From a virus: a stretch of 64,000 nucleotides of DNA. Below are positions 18,836 to 27,926 of the stretch, piece after piece. How positions within the stretch are numbered: position 1 is the first letter of the stretch; each line of letters begins with the position of its first letter. The notes under the pieces were generated by a model. It had not been told where the DNA came from. It saw only the letters and a list, made by a program, of their open reading frames with translations, and made no database searches. Both the position numbers and the translations under genes were made by a program. The stretch spans positions 140,199 to 204,198 of IMG/VR virus record IMGVR_UViG_3300023083_000001; one strand, 5' to 3'.

Positions 18836-21800
18836 ATGGCCGAATTGTTACCCATTGAGAGTTATAATCGGCGCTTCAGTCTGTTTAAAACCAGCCAACT
18901 GGATGCGCCGGTGGTTTATCCGATTGCACGGATCAGCCTGCCCAAACTCTCTGCTCTGCATTTCGTGACATTGGATGGCGTGACTGTAGGTCCTCAGTCC
19001 TCTGATCCTCTGATGCGATCGATCCCTGGTGTGGTGTACGTCGACCACTTGACAACGTACCACTCACCGATCGGTAACCCGATCAAAGCTTTCACCAGTC
19101 CAGATGCATTGATCAACAACTATCGTCGTGTCAACCGTGCCTTCAGACCTCTGCGTAACTTGGATCGTCTGGAAACTGACACACGGTCGTTGGTGATCTT
19201 CAACTACTCGATCCTGGCGCATGTTGTTAAATACGCCTTGAGCTTTCGGGCCAGTTACTTTGCCTGGTACAACGTTTATAAGGAAGTGGTCACCAACGTC
19301 AATCGGATTGCTGAAATCAGCAACCGTAATCAGTTTATCGAGATCAACCTGCCTGACCGCATTCCTTCGCTCAGTGATCTGCGCGAATACGCGGTGCGGC
19401 AAACCAGCGACACGTTGGGCAAGTTCCGTTCTCCTGAGTTGAAGACGTTTGCTGATCTGTTCATGTGGGCAGGTAAAACACGCAACGCCAGTCTGCTGGG
19501 TAAGATCGATCCTAAACACTACAGCAAGGTCAACTTGCTGGTTCGTCGTTTGAATGGTTGGGTCGTGATCAATCTGGGTTGGCTGGATCAGTTCCGCAAA
19601 GGTGATGAAGTCAGTCTGGAGTCCAAGCTTGAGTCTGCGGTCGATATCACTAAGTCCCTGGAAACCCTGGGTTTTGAATCGGTCGACTATTCGGTTGAAG
19701 CGGTTAACATGGCGCCACAGTTGTTTCAGCTGCGTATGCTGAAAATGCTGACGGTCATTCATCAGGCCACCAGTCCAATTGCGACACAGACTGCGGCTAA
19801 CGTCATTGACGAACCTCTGGTTGAGAACAACCTGGATGATGACGAGAAGATCGACGCACTAGATCTCTCATTCCAAGATGAACCTTACGTTCCTGAAAGT
19901 GATGAGTTGGGGGATGATGAACTCAGCTTGGCGGCTCTTGAGAAAGAGTTGGAAGAACTGGACCACATCAAGGAACTGAGTCAGGGCGTTGAATCAATTG
20001 ACGATGACGATAACGTAGTCGATGCCAAGTCTGTCGACGTGGACATGTTCAGCCAGAATGGTGGGATTGTTGCGAAGGAAGGCGAAGCACTGATCCGTAA
20101 GGCTGATGAGCTGGCTGCCCAAGGATTGTTGACGCCGGCTGAATGGCGGCGTCTGATGCGTGTGTCGGAAGTCTTTGAGAACCTCCCTAACCCTTACGGC
20201 GGTGGTGAGACAATCAAGGAAGGCATGGTTACCAGTCAAGAGGATATCCTGATCAAACCTGAGGTCTTAACGACCGATGCGGTGGTGACGGACAAGTCTC
20301 TGGCCAGTAGCCGTGTTGACATCATGGAACGTCAGTACATCGACAAGGTCCTCAAGAAAGACATCCTGCGCTGCGTGACGTCCATGCAGAAAGCGGCGGT
20401 GGCGATCACGGGTTACTCGATTGACCGTTTCACGGATTTGACCAACGACAAAGAAACCCACACTGTCCGGTTCACTCCGGTGGTCGGTGTCCCATCTACC
20501 ATCAAGTTCGACATTCCGGTTCTAAAGCCTGACGGTACGTTCCTGTACAACGGCACCAACTACCGCATGCGTAAGCAACGGTCGGACTTGCCAATCCGTA
20601 AGGTCTCTCCAACACGGGTTGCTTTGTCAAGCTACTACTCGAAGGTCTTTGTCGAAAGGTCTGAGCGTAAGACATTCAACTATGGCAAATGGCTGATCGA
20701 TCGTTTGATCATCAAATGCCAGGACCGTGAAGATCCGTACGTCTCTGACGCTGTGGTTCGTCGCGCGGTCGATCGCAAGGCCGATGTCCCGTTGATGTAC
20801 TCGACCATCGCTGAGCGGATTGCATCCTTTAAGGTTGGTGGTTTGCAGCTGTGGTTTGATTACCGTCAGCGTGTCGAGAAGTTTGATTACACCAAAGAAG
20901 AACGTGCGTTCGAGAAGAAGGGTTGGGTACTGTGTGGTCGTGAGACTTCAGGTCAAGCGCTGATCATGGACCCAAGCGGTATGATCTATCGGATCATCCC
21001 TGACGCTCAAGGTGGTACGGCTCACGAACTCGATACGATTGAATCGCTGACCGGCTTGGATACAGCGGACACACCAACCTACATGGCGGAGATGAAGATC
21101 TACTCCAAAGCTATTCCGGTGGGTGTGGGTCTGGCTTACCTGTTGGGCTTGAGCGGCTTGATAGAATTGGTGGGTGTGCAGCCACGTCGTGTTCCTGTGG
21201 GTGAACGTCTGAACACTCAGGCGGATGAGTTTGCAATACGCTTTAAGAACGAATCGTTGTTGTTCAAACGCAGTGACATGAAAGCCATGATGTTGTTCAG
21301 TGGCTTTAACCTGTACCACGCTCTGGTCCGTACCTACGACGTCGATCTGTTTGATCAGAAAGATGTTTACAGTGCAATCTTTGACCGGGCAGGTGTGGGT
21401 AGTCGTTACCTGCGTGAGATCGACTCGCTCAACACGTTGTTCGTCGACCCTATCACGGAAGATCTATTGAAGTGGATGAAGGAACCTACCACTTACGTCG
21501 GCCTGTTGGTTCGTTCTGTGGAAATGCTGGTCAACGATACGGTCAAGGCCCGTCGGGTAGATCGTGATGGTCTGGTAGAAAGTCTGGAACGTGTACGTGG
21601 TTACGAACGTGTTGCTGGTGTGGTGTATGAAACGTTGTCTAAGGCTGTGCGTTTGTATAACGCTCGGGCCAGTACCGGTAAGTCTTCGGTGCAGGTCAAT
21701 CCAAACGACACGATGAACACCATCATCCAGGATCCAACCACTTCACCTGTCAACAACATCAACCCTATCCACGCCTTGCGTGAACGGGAAGTGATCACCT

Positions 21801-23179
21801 TCGGTGGTCGTGGTGGTCGTAGTCGTCGGGCGATGGTTGCATCGACGCGTTTGTTTACCGATGAAGACATGGGCTTTATCTCCGAAGGTACGGTTGACTC
21901 TGGTGACGTGGCTATTATCACTTACCTGTCTCCGAACTCGAACGTGACGTCAGTACGCGGTACGGTGCGGATGTATGACGCCAAACGTGACGGTGCTTCG
22001 TCGATCATGTCCACTGCGGCTCTGCTGAGTTTTGGTGCAGACGGCGATGATCCGAAACGTGTGAACTTTATCACAGTGCAACACGGCCACGGGATTCAAT
22101 CGGCTGGTGGTGAAGTGCAGGGCGCTCGGACGGGTATGGAGCGAGTCATTGCTTCCAGGATGACGCCTGAGTTTGCCACGACTGCTAAAGGTCCTGGTGA
22201 AATCACAGAGCTGTCAGAGAACCACTTGGTAGTAACGTACAAGGACGGTGTCATCGATCGTTTCCCATTGGGTCTGCTACACACGAGCGCTGAGGGTTCT
22301 ACTTACCCGAACACGATCAAGACCGGTTTGAAGTTGGGTGACAAGGTTGAGCAGTATGACGTCATGACTTACAACGCCGGGTTCTTCAAACCAAGTTCTA
22401 TCGATAAACGTCGTGTGGACTACATGAACGGTTGCGTAGGTCGGGTAGCACTTCGTGAAGCAACGTACACCGTAGAAGACAGTAGTTCTTTGGCGGTAGC
22501 GTTCGCTCAACGGATGACTACGTTGGTGTCCAAGCCTAAAACGATCATCGTTGATTTCCGTGAAGGTGTGGAAGGGTTGGTTAAAGTCGGCGATAAGGTT
22601 GACCTTGATACAATTCTATGCACCATCCAGGGCGCTGTTTCGTCTGATGCTGGCCTCTATGACGATGCGACTCGCGAGACTCTGGCACGTTGGGCTGCGA
22701 TGGCTCCAAGAGCCAAAGCTGTCGGGGTGGTTGCCAAGATCGATGTCATGTACAACGGTGACATTGACGACATGTCGGAAACCTTGCAGGTCATCGCATC
22801 GGAATCTGAACGTGAACGCAAACGTTCCGCCAGGCGCTTGGGTGAGGAATATCGCACCGGTCAAGTACCACGTCAAGTCAGGATCGATGGGCATAATCTG
22901 GAACGTGACCAGGCTATCATCATGGTTTACATCACCACTCCTGTTGCCATGGGTATCGGCGATAAGCTGGTGATTGCTAATCAGATGAAGAGTACCGTCG
23001 GTGAGATCCTCTTTGGAGACAACCGAACAGTAGAAGGTGAGACGATCGATCTGATCTTCGGAGCCAAGTCTTGCGTCGACCGGATTGTTACCAGTCCTTT
23101 CACGATCGGTACAACCAACACTGTCCTGCGGTTCATCGGGGAAGAAGCCTTCAAGATGTATTTTGAAGGTAAAGAGTAA
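18836..23179 (+). CDS. Virion RNA polymerase beta-like subunit (phiKZ gp178-like)
   Basis: 1447 aa, ATG 18836 with GGAG upstream. An acidic linker (DELGDDELSLAALEKELEELD) lies near residues 355-380, dividing an N-terminal virion-specific part from the beta-like part. Near the C-terminus, residues about 1340-1400 read QVPRQVRIDG, then YITTPVAMGIGDKLVIANQMKSTVG, with GDK at 1375-1377. This corresponds to the conserved GDK...GNKG block of bacterial beta, but RHGNKG is replaced. The gene is 27 bases downstream of the beta'-like gene, so the two large subunits are made together. A perfect hairpin follows. It is packaged in the capsid in relatives. Confidence 0.85.
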   Translation: MAELLPIESYNRRFSLFKTSQLDAPVVYPIARISLPKLSALHFVTLDGVTVGPQSSDPLMRSIPGVVYVDHLTTYHSPIGNPIKAFTSPDALINNYRRVNRAFRPLRNLDRLETDTRSLVIFNYSILAHVVKYALSFRASYFAWYNVYKEVVTNVNRIAEISNRNQFIEINLPDRIPSLSDLREYAVRQTSDTLGKFRSPELKTFADLFMWAGKTRNASLLGKIDPKHYSKVNLLVRRLNGWVVINLGWLDQFRKGDEVSLESKLESAVDITKSLETLGFESVDYSVEAVNMAPQLFQLRMLKMLTVIHQATSPIATQTAANVIDEPLVENNLDDDEKIDALDLSFQDEPYVPESDELGDDELSLAALEKELEELDHIKELSQGVESIDDDDNVVDAKSVDVDMFSQNGGIVAKEGEALIRKADELAAQGLLTPAEWRRLMRVSEVFENLPNPYGGGETIKEGMVTSQEDILIKPEVLTTDAVVTDKSLASSRVDIMERQYIDKVLKKDILRCVTSMQKAAVAITGYSIDRFTDLTNDKETHTVRFTPVVGVPSTIKFDIPVLKPDGTFLYNGTNYRMRKQRSDLPIRKVSPTRVALSSYYSKVFVERSERKTFNYGKWLIDRLIIKCQDREDPYVSDAVVRRAVDRKADVPLMYSTIAERIASFKVGGLQLWFDYRQRVEKFDYTKEERAFEKKGWVLCGRETSGQALIMDPSGMIYRIIPDAQGGTAHELDTIESLTGLDTADTPTYMAEMKIYSKAIPVGVGLAYLLGLSGLIELVGVQPRRVPVGERLNTQADEFAIRFKNESLLFKRSDMKAMMLFSGFNLYHALVRTYDVDLFDQKDVYSAIFDRAGVGSRYLREIDSLNTLFVDPITEDLLKWMKEPTTYVGLLVRSVEMLVNDTVKARRVDRDGLVESLERVRGYERVAGVVYETLSKAVRLYNARASTGKSSVQVNPNDTMNTIIQDPTTSPVNNINPIHALREREVITFGGRGGRSRRAMVASTRLFTDEDMGFISEGTVDSGDVAIITYLSPNSNVTSVRGTVRMYDAKRDGASSIMSTAALLSFGADGDDPKRVNFITVQHGHGIQSAGGEVQGARTGMERVIASRMTPEFATTAKGPGEITELSENHLVVTYKDGVIDRFPLGLLHTSAEGSTYPNTIKTGLKLGDKVEQYDVMTYNAGFFKPSSIDKRRVDYMNGCVGRVALREATYTVEDSSSLAVAFAQRMTTLVSKPKTIIVDFREGVEGLVKVGDKVDLDTILCTIQGAVSSDAGLYDDATRETLARWAAMAPRAKAVGVVAKIDVMYNGDIDDMSETLQVIASESERERKRSARRLGEEYRTGQVPRQVRIDGHNLERDQAIIMVYITTPVAMGIGDKLVIANQMKSTVGEILFGDNRTVEGETIDLIFGAKSCVDRIVTSPFTIGTTNTVLRFIGEEAFKMYFEGKE

Positions 23180-23184
23180 TCGCA

Positions 23185-23219
23185 CCACTCCCGGCTCGAA
23201 AGCCGGGAGTGGCTGTATG
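23185..23219 (+). terminator. GC hairpin followed by CTGTATG
   Basis: CCACTCCCGGCT (23185-23196) pairs with 23201-23212 around CGAA. It is followed by CTGTATG rather than a T-tract. Confidence 0.8.
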
Positions 23220-23240
23220 TACACACATGAGGTAACAGTA

Positions 23241-23432
23241 ATGTCTCCAACGGAATTGAATAACCTGCCTATCGTTGGCACCGCTATCCAGCTTATCAGC
23301 GAGATCGCTCTGGAGGTCGTTGGTAACGACGTGGCGTCTGAAGTAGGCGGTCAGAAGATCACTCAATCGTCTGTCAAGATCCTGGCAGCCGCTTCCCTGA
23401 ACAAAGTACTGAGCGAGAAACTTTATGCTTGA
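23241..23432 (+). CDS. Small hypothetical protein, 63 aa
   Basis: ATG 23241 (MSPTELNNLPIVG) after GAGGTAAC. The upstream extension in the same frame overlaps the polymerase gene and is rejected. The protein is helical and amphipathic (IQLISEIALEVVG, SSVKILAAASLNKVLSEKL). It overlaps the next gene by 8 bases, so translation is coupled. It has no known family and may be a small head component like its neighbours. Confidence 0.7.
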   Translation: MSPTELNNLPIVGTAIQLISEIALEVVGNDVASEVGGQKITQSSVKILAAASLNKVLSEKLYA

Positions 23433-24819
23433 TCCAAACGCTCTCAGCGCCGCGATCGCCGTGGTGCAGGACCAAGGTAGCCGTGGAGTGATGCTTGGTA
23501 CTGTCGCTGACACTCCACTCTCTCTTCTGGTACGCGATACACCAATCATCGGTATCGATGCGCAAGCCTCGAACTACGATTCGGTTATCGCGACCATGGT
23601 CGACATCAGCCGCGATCCGGCTCACGCCGCTACCATGCAAGACGTCGTACAGCTGGCCGCAGGCGGCGTACGTCGTTCGTTGGACTTCACCCGTAATACG
23701 GTCATGCCGCATTTGCGCAACTTGATCGAACAATACGGCGTCAGCATCCAAGCCATGGGCGCTGCTCCCCTGCCGTACGACATGGACATCGTTTACCAGC
23801 CTGAGGTTTACAAGACCTCCGTCGCTGCTGCATTCCTGGAACGTTGGGAAGCTGTCCCTGCCATGAGTGCACCTGCACCCGTGTCGTTGGGTCTGTACAC
23901 GCCTGAAGAAATCTTTGCACTGGCCAAGCTGACTGATGATGGTGGTTTCAACACCTCTCTCGAGAAGCTGCTCAACGCCAATGAAGGTCGTGGTGTCCAG
24001 GCTATCATCAATGTCATTAAAGGCATTGATTCGGTCACCTCGATCGATGACAACTACGCCTTACCTTTGGCGTTGGTGCTTGCCAACATGGACACGCCGA
24101 AAGAAGGCGTGCAGATGACGTACAGCAACTACAACAGCACACGTGCCTTACTGGCCATGTTGGCTGGTAAGAAAGCGCTGAATGTGATTGCACGTCTGAA
24201 TCACGCACTCAATGTAAACGGTATCTACATGCCGGGTATGTTGGTAGCGGGTAAGATCAACCTGTGTGGTGAAGTCTACAAAACCATGCTGGACAAAGGT
24301 CTGACCGCTGAAGCGTTGATCGGTAACGAACTGCTCAATCGCAAGTATCGTTCGCTGCAACTGACTGACCCTGCGGTGATTGCTGAACTGACCGAAGTCT
24401 ACAACCGTGATCGCGGTGTGCGTGAGCAGGCTTATCTGCTGACCAAGCGTCAACGTGCTCGTACTGTTCTGATGAACGTGCTGCGTGAAGACCAGAAGCG
24501 CATTGCTGCATCTGGCGAGTTCACCGTTGAAGGCGACACTGCTGAGAAGTCCTGGGGGCGTTTGAAAGATTTCCTCGACAAGCTCATGACTACGCTGTGG
24601 GCAGATTCCGAGCCTACCACGTTGATCGCTGCGGCAACCTGCGCTGTCTGGTACGCACACACCGATGCTTCGAAGATCATCGACATCATGTTCGACATCG
24701 AGAAGTCCAATCCTGGTCTGCCTTCCAAAGAAGTCGCGACCCTGGCTACCTTGCGTTACATCAGCGAATGGGTTGCCAGTCAGATCGTAGTTGGTGGTAA
24801 TCCTGCTGAAGGCGTCTGA
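23425..24819 (+). CDS. Putative virion structural protein, 464 aa (phiKZ gp177 position)
   Basis: ATG 23425 overlaps the end of the 63-aa gene. The protein has a regular mixed composition with long helices (LEKLLNANEGRGVQAIINVI; LLAMLAGKKALNVIARLNHAL), no signal peptide and no catalytic motif. It lies between the virion RNA polymerase and the prohead protease, the place of gp177 in phiKZ, so it is most likely a virion (head) protein. Codons are moderately biased towards C-ending, suggesting good expression. The assignment rests on gene order. Confidence 0.65.
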   Translation: MLDPNALSAAIAVVQDQGSRGVMLGTVADTPLSLLVRDTPIIGIDAQASNYDSVIATMVDISRDPAHAATMQDVVQLAAGGVRRSLDFTRNTVMPHLRNLIEQYGVSIQAMGAAPLPYDMDIVYQPEVYKTSVAAAFLERWEAVPAMSAPAPVSLGLYTPEEIFALAKLTDDGGFNTSLEKLLNANEGRGVQAIINVIKGIDSVTSIDDNYALPLALVLANMDTPKEGVQMTYSNYNSTRALLAMLAGKKALNVIARLNHALNVNGIYMPGMLVAGKINLCGEVYKTMLDKGLTAEALIGNELLNRKYRSLQLTDPAVIAELTEVYNRDRGVREQAYLLTKRQRARTVLMNVLREDQKRIAASGEFTVEGDTAEKSWGRLKDFLDKLMTTLWADSEPTTLIAAATCAVWYAHTDASKIIDIMFDIEKSNPGLPSKEVATLATLRYISEWVASQIVVGGNPAEGV

Positions 24820-24829
24820 GGGCTGAGTC

Positions 24830-25552
24830 ATGCGAGCATCTGACTACAAGCGCTCGAAGACCCGTGTGGATGCCTGCTTGAAACGAGTAGGCGATTCCCT
24901 CATTGCTCTGGAACCTTTGCGGATTCACATCCCTGAACGTTTTGCTGAGCGTGATCTAGCTGTGATTGAGGACGTCTCATGCGTCCTCGGTTTCCTGGCG
25001 ATCATCACTGAGGACAACTATTACGCAGCGTCCACGGTTACGGGGATGTTCTACACTGACCCAGATCGGGTTGGACGCTGCGTGGTGGATGACAAGGGTT
25101 ACATCGAGCTAAGTTACGATAAAGGTTCACGGGTTATCTCCAACACCAACATCGTAATGATCGACAACATGATCCATCGGGTTTATACCGAGATGTACGG
25201 TAAGGGTAACATTCCGTGGTATTACAGCTACGAAGACCTACCGCGCATGTTTTACGAGACAGGTAAGTACAACGGCGTGAAGCTGGGTGCCGATCTGTCG
25301 ATCCTGGAGTACGCCGCAGCGCAGTTGTGCCGTGATCCAGACGATCCTACCAAATACTACCGTCAACGTCCTAACGCCAAGGCTGAGAGCGTCACAAACC
25401 CACCTTACTTCGTAGGGTTGCGGAACGTGGCCTTTGGTGCAACTAACCTTGCATCCAAACTTCCTGGTTCTTATTTCGATGATGGCATGACTAGCGTGTT
25501 GACGCGTCCATCCGATCGCAGTGAGCGACTGGAGACGATGCTTCGGCAATAA
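24830..25552 (+). CDS. Conserved virion-block protein, 240 aa (phiKZ gp176 position)
   Basis: ATG 24830, 10 bases after the previous stop and 11 before the protease gene. The N-terminal 60 residues form a basic helix and a strand (PLRIHIPERFAERDLAVIEDVSCVLGFLAII). The middle is rich in Tyr and Asp with short strands, and the C-terminus is polar (RPSDRSERLETMLRQ). No motif is recognised. Its place between the gp177-like and protease genes suggests a late head gene conserved in phiKZ-like phages. Confidence 0.65.
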   Translation: MRASDYKRSKTRVDACLKRVGDSLIALEPLRIHIPERFAERDLAVIEDVSCVLGFLAIITEDNYYAASTVTGMFYTDPDRVGRCVVDDKGYIELSYDKGSRVISNTNIVMIDNMIHRVYTEMYGKGNIPWYYSYEDLPRMFYETGKYNGVKLGADLSILEYAAAQLCRDPDDPTKYYRQRPNAKAESVTNPPYFVGLRNVAFGATNLASKLPGSYFDDGMTSVLTRPSDRSERLETMLRQ

Positions 25553-25563
25553 AGGAATTCATC

Positions 25564-26358
25564 ATGGCCAACGTTGCAATGCTTCAACAGAGTGGCCCGG
25601 TTACGTCTTACAGCAACATTGCTTTGGCAGGCAGTTGTAAGCAGGGCATCCTCAAAAAACTCGACAATGGTTACTGCGAAATTATCCTCGGTGCGTTTGC
25701 AGCGTTTGGTAATGGTGGCTGGTTGTACGATGCGCGCACCGCCATGCGCTACATCGAGCAGGATCGAGACTTCCTGGCGTTGCTTCAGTCAGGTCGTCTG
25801 CGCAGTGAGTGGGGTCACCCGCGCCGTCTACCGGGTATGACTGACCAAGACTGGTTCATCCGTATCTGCGAGATCATGGAGAACAACGTTTCTTCTCACA
25901 TCCGCAAGATCAGTGTTTCGATGAACACTGTGCGTGATGAGCGTGGTCGTATGGTTGTGGCTGTGATCGGTGAGGTTCGTCCATCGGGTCCTCATGAAGG
26001 CAGCTTCCAGCGCATGCTGGATAACCCGGATGAAGATGTCAACTATTCCATCCGCTGTTTTGCCAACAAAAACTTCAAGATGATGACCAAGCACATCAAC
26101 CGGATCATCACTTGGGACAGCGTGTTCGACCCTGGTATCAAGGTCGCCACCAAGTACAAAACGCCAAGCCTGGAATCGCGTGCGGTTACTCAGGTGTTGG
26201 ACGATGTCGAGTTCAACCTCGACCAGTTGCGCCAAGGTCTTCTTGATCCTGCCAACGCAGCCAGCTTTGAGAACATGTCACCGTTCGTCAAGGTACTCGA
26301 TGGTCTTTACGAAGACACTCGCGTCAGTATCGCAATGCCAACCACTTTGAAATGGTAA
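25564..26358 (+). CDS. Prohead protease (phiKZ gp175 / T4 gp21 family, S80-type)
   Basis: 264 aa, ATG 25564 after AAAGGAATTC. The family signature is visible: EWGHPRR with H85, in the place of GE.xHP, and NYSIRCF with S162, in the place of the nucleophile S in the YSIRG-like block. The spacing of about 77 residues is reasonable for this family. The region around 112-140 holds two strands (SVSMNTVRDERG; MVVAVIGEVRPSG). The enzyme cleaves capsid and inner-body proteins after acidic-residue motifs during head maturation. In phiKZ, gp175 lies in the same order next to gp176-gp178. Its substrates may include the 469-aa protein encoded next. Confidence 0.8.
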   Translation: MANVAMLQQSGPVTSYSNIALAGSCKQGILKKLDNGYCEIILGAFAAFGNGGWLYDARTAMRYIEQDRDFLALLQSGRLRSEWGHPRRLPGMTDQDWFIRICEIMENNVSSHIRKISVSMNTVRDERGRMVVAVIGEVRPSGPHEGSFQRMLDNPDEDVNYSIRCFANKNFKMMTKHINRIITWDSVFDPGIKVATKYKTPSLESRAVTQVLDDVEFNLDQLRQGLLDPANAASFENMSPFVKVLDGLYEDTRVSIAMPTTLKW

Positions 26359-26388
26359 GCTACTTTACCCACAACTGGAATTAAGTTA

Positions 26389-27798
26389 ATGGACCTGAGC
26401 CAACTGATGCGAGACTACGCCGTTGAAAGCGGCGAGATGATCGTAGAACAAGTACCTGAGAATACTCAGGAGATGTTGAACGATCTGTTGATTCAAGAAA
26501 CCATCGCCGCTGGCGAGCCGACTGTTACTGCTCAGCTGGATCAGGCTGAAACCAGCGAAGACATCGCTGATCAGTTGGACGACCTGGCTGATCGCGCTGA
26601 CGCAGTCATCGCTACCCAGGCTGATCCTGAAACCGCAGTATCCGCCGATGTGCTCAACGTCTCGATCGAATCGCTGCACCGCGAGTTCAACGTCGTCATG
26701 CGTGCTCACAAACTGCAAGAGGTCTTCAAGGCTTCCAGCTTTGAATCCGCTGGCAGCGACAGTGATCGCCTGACCGGTTTGGCAGCTGATGCTCGCCGCA
26801 CCGCTGTGGTTACCCGCGGTCACGCTAAAGCACTGAAGGATCTCAGTGCTGAAGCAGGCGACATCCTGCGCTTCCTGCGTCAGGACAAAGCACGTTTGCA
26901 GAAAGCCAACGCGACTTTGGGCGCAGCCGTGGGTAAGTTGAACGGTCAATTGGCTGATCTGAAAGATGATCCGAAGATCATCAACCACGAAGGCATTGGT
27001 CGTTGGTTGACCGTGGAAGGCAAGCCGATCAAGAGCTTGAAAGACGCGGTTGAAGACGAAGCCAAATGGCTGGGTAAAGCGCACGACGCGGTTGATAAAC
27101 TGGTGACCGAGTTGAAAGTCGCCGCGACCAAGCTCAAGGGCGACCCAACCCTCAGCGTCGATACGTTGCTGCCTGCCTCGATGTTCACGGCTGTCAACGG
27201 CCTGAGCACTGGTACCGGTGCGCTGATGGGTAACATCACCATCACGGGCGTAAGCACTGGCGAGAAAGTTTTCAAATACAAACGCGAGAACGAGTTCGTC
27301 GTCAGCAAAGGTAAAATTGCCAAAGCTGTCGGCTGGGGCATATTGGCAACTATCGGTTGGGGATTGGTCGGTGGTCTCGGCATCGCTATCGGTGGCGTCT
27401 TGACTGGCGGTCTTATTTCAGGATTGGCTGGGACCTCGGTTGGGGTGGCGGCCACTAACCTGGCTGTTCGGACGGCTGGTGCGGTTTCTGCCGCCAAGTC
27501 TTACGATGAAGATGTCAATAAATCTGAAGCTCAATCGGTGGCTAACCCTTCCGATCTGAAATCGGCATTGACCACGATCTTGGGTTACACCAAGTTCACC
27601 AACTTCCACATGGATGTGGATGGTACTGGCGAACTTGTACAGATGTTGGATGCTATTGACGAGTTCAAAGGGGCTCGCGTCGCCTCTGGCGCCATCTTCG
27701 ATGCACTGAGTCGCTGCATGGAGATCTCTGAGATCATCTACGATCAAGCTATCTACACTACCACCAGCGCCGCTACACTGGCTTCTAAAGCAGTCTAA
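26389..27798 (+). CDS. Putative internal head protein with Gly-rich hydrophobic region, 469 aa
   Basis: ATG 26389, 30 bases after the protease gene. Residues 1-110 are acidic and helical, with several S/A-x-E sites that could suit the protease (for example near 45-60). Residues 120-260 are long charged helices, probably coiled coil. Residues about 310-365 form a Gly/Ala-rich hydrophobic stretch (GWGILATIGWGLVGGLGIAIGG) typical of glycine-zipper segments. The last 100 residues are helical. phiKZ-like heads contain several abundant processed inner-body proteins encoded as accessory genes, and the size, acidity and position fit that class. A terminator hairpin follows. No homologue can be named from sequence alone. 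Confidence 0.6.
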   Translation: MDLSQLMRDYAVESGEMIVEQVPENTQEMLNDLLIQETIAAGEPTVTAQLDQAETSEDIADQLDDLADRADAVIATQADPETAVSADVLNVSIESLHREFNVVMRAHKLQEVFKASSFESAGSDSDRLTGLAADARRTAVVTRGHAKALKDLSAEAGDILRFLRQDKARLQKANATLGAAVGKLNGQLADLKDDPKIINHEGIGRWLTVEGKPIKSLKDAVEDEAKWLGKAHDAVDKLVTELKVAATKLKGDPTLSVDTLLPASMFTAVNGLSTGTGALMGNITITGVSTGEKVFKYKRENEFVVSKGKIAKAVGWGILATIGWGLVGGLGIAIGGVLTGGLISGLAGTSVGVAATNLAVRTAGAVSAAKSYDEDVNKSEAQSVANPSDLKSALTTILGYTKFTNFHMDVDGTGELVQMLDAIDEFKGARVASGAIFDALSRCMEISEIIYDQAIYTTTSAATLASKAV

Positions 27799-27808
27799 GC
27801 GACATAGT

Positions 27809-27847
27809 CCCCTCCTACTGGCGTGAACCAGTAGGAGGGGCTTTATG
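27809..27847 (+). terminator. GC hairpin followed by CTTTATG
   Basis: A 13-bp stem (27809-27821 with 27828-27840) with loop CGTGAA, followed by CTTTATG. It closes the head-gene operon. Confidence 0.85.
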
Positions 27848-27878
27848 CTGCATTATAATCGTAGTTAAAAAATCTATG

Positions 27879-27900
27879 GTCACACATTGTAGTATTAGAC
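27879..27900 (+). promoter_or_regulatory. Early-promoter-like motif
   Basis: GTCACACATTGTAGTATTAG is a variant of the recurrent element (A/T)CACACATTAC..(TT)GA. It lies 27 bases before the GIY-YIG gene and is preceded by an A/T-rich stretch. Confidence 0.5.
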
Positions 27901-27926
27901 ACAGGCAACAATCAGAGGAAATTGGC

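Noticed and set aside
23085-23240. Extended N-terminus of the 63-aa protein
   Set aside because: The extension overlaps the polymerase gene and crosses its terminator hairpin. ATG 23241 has its own ribosome site.
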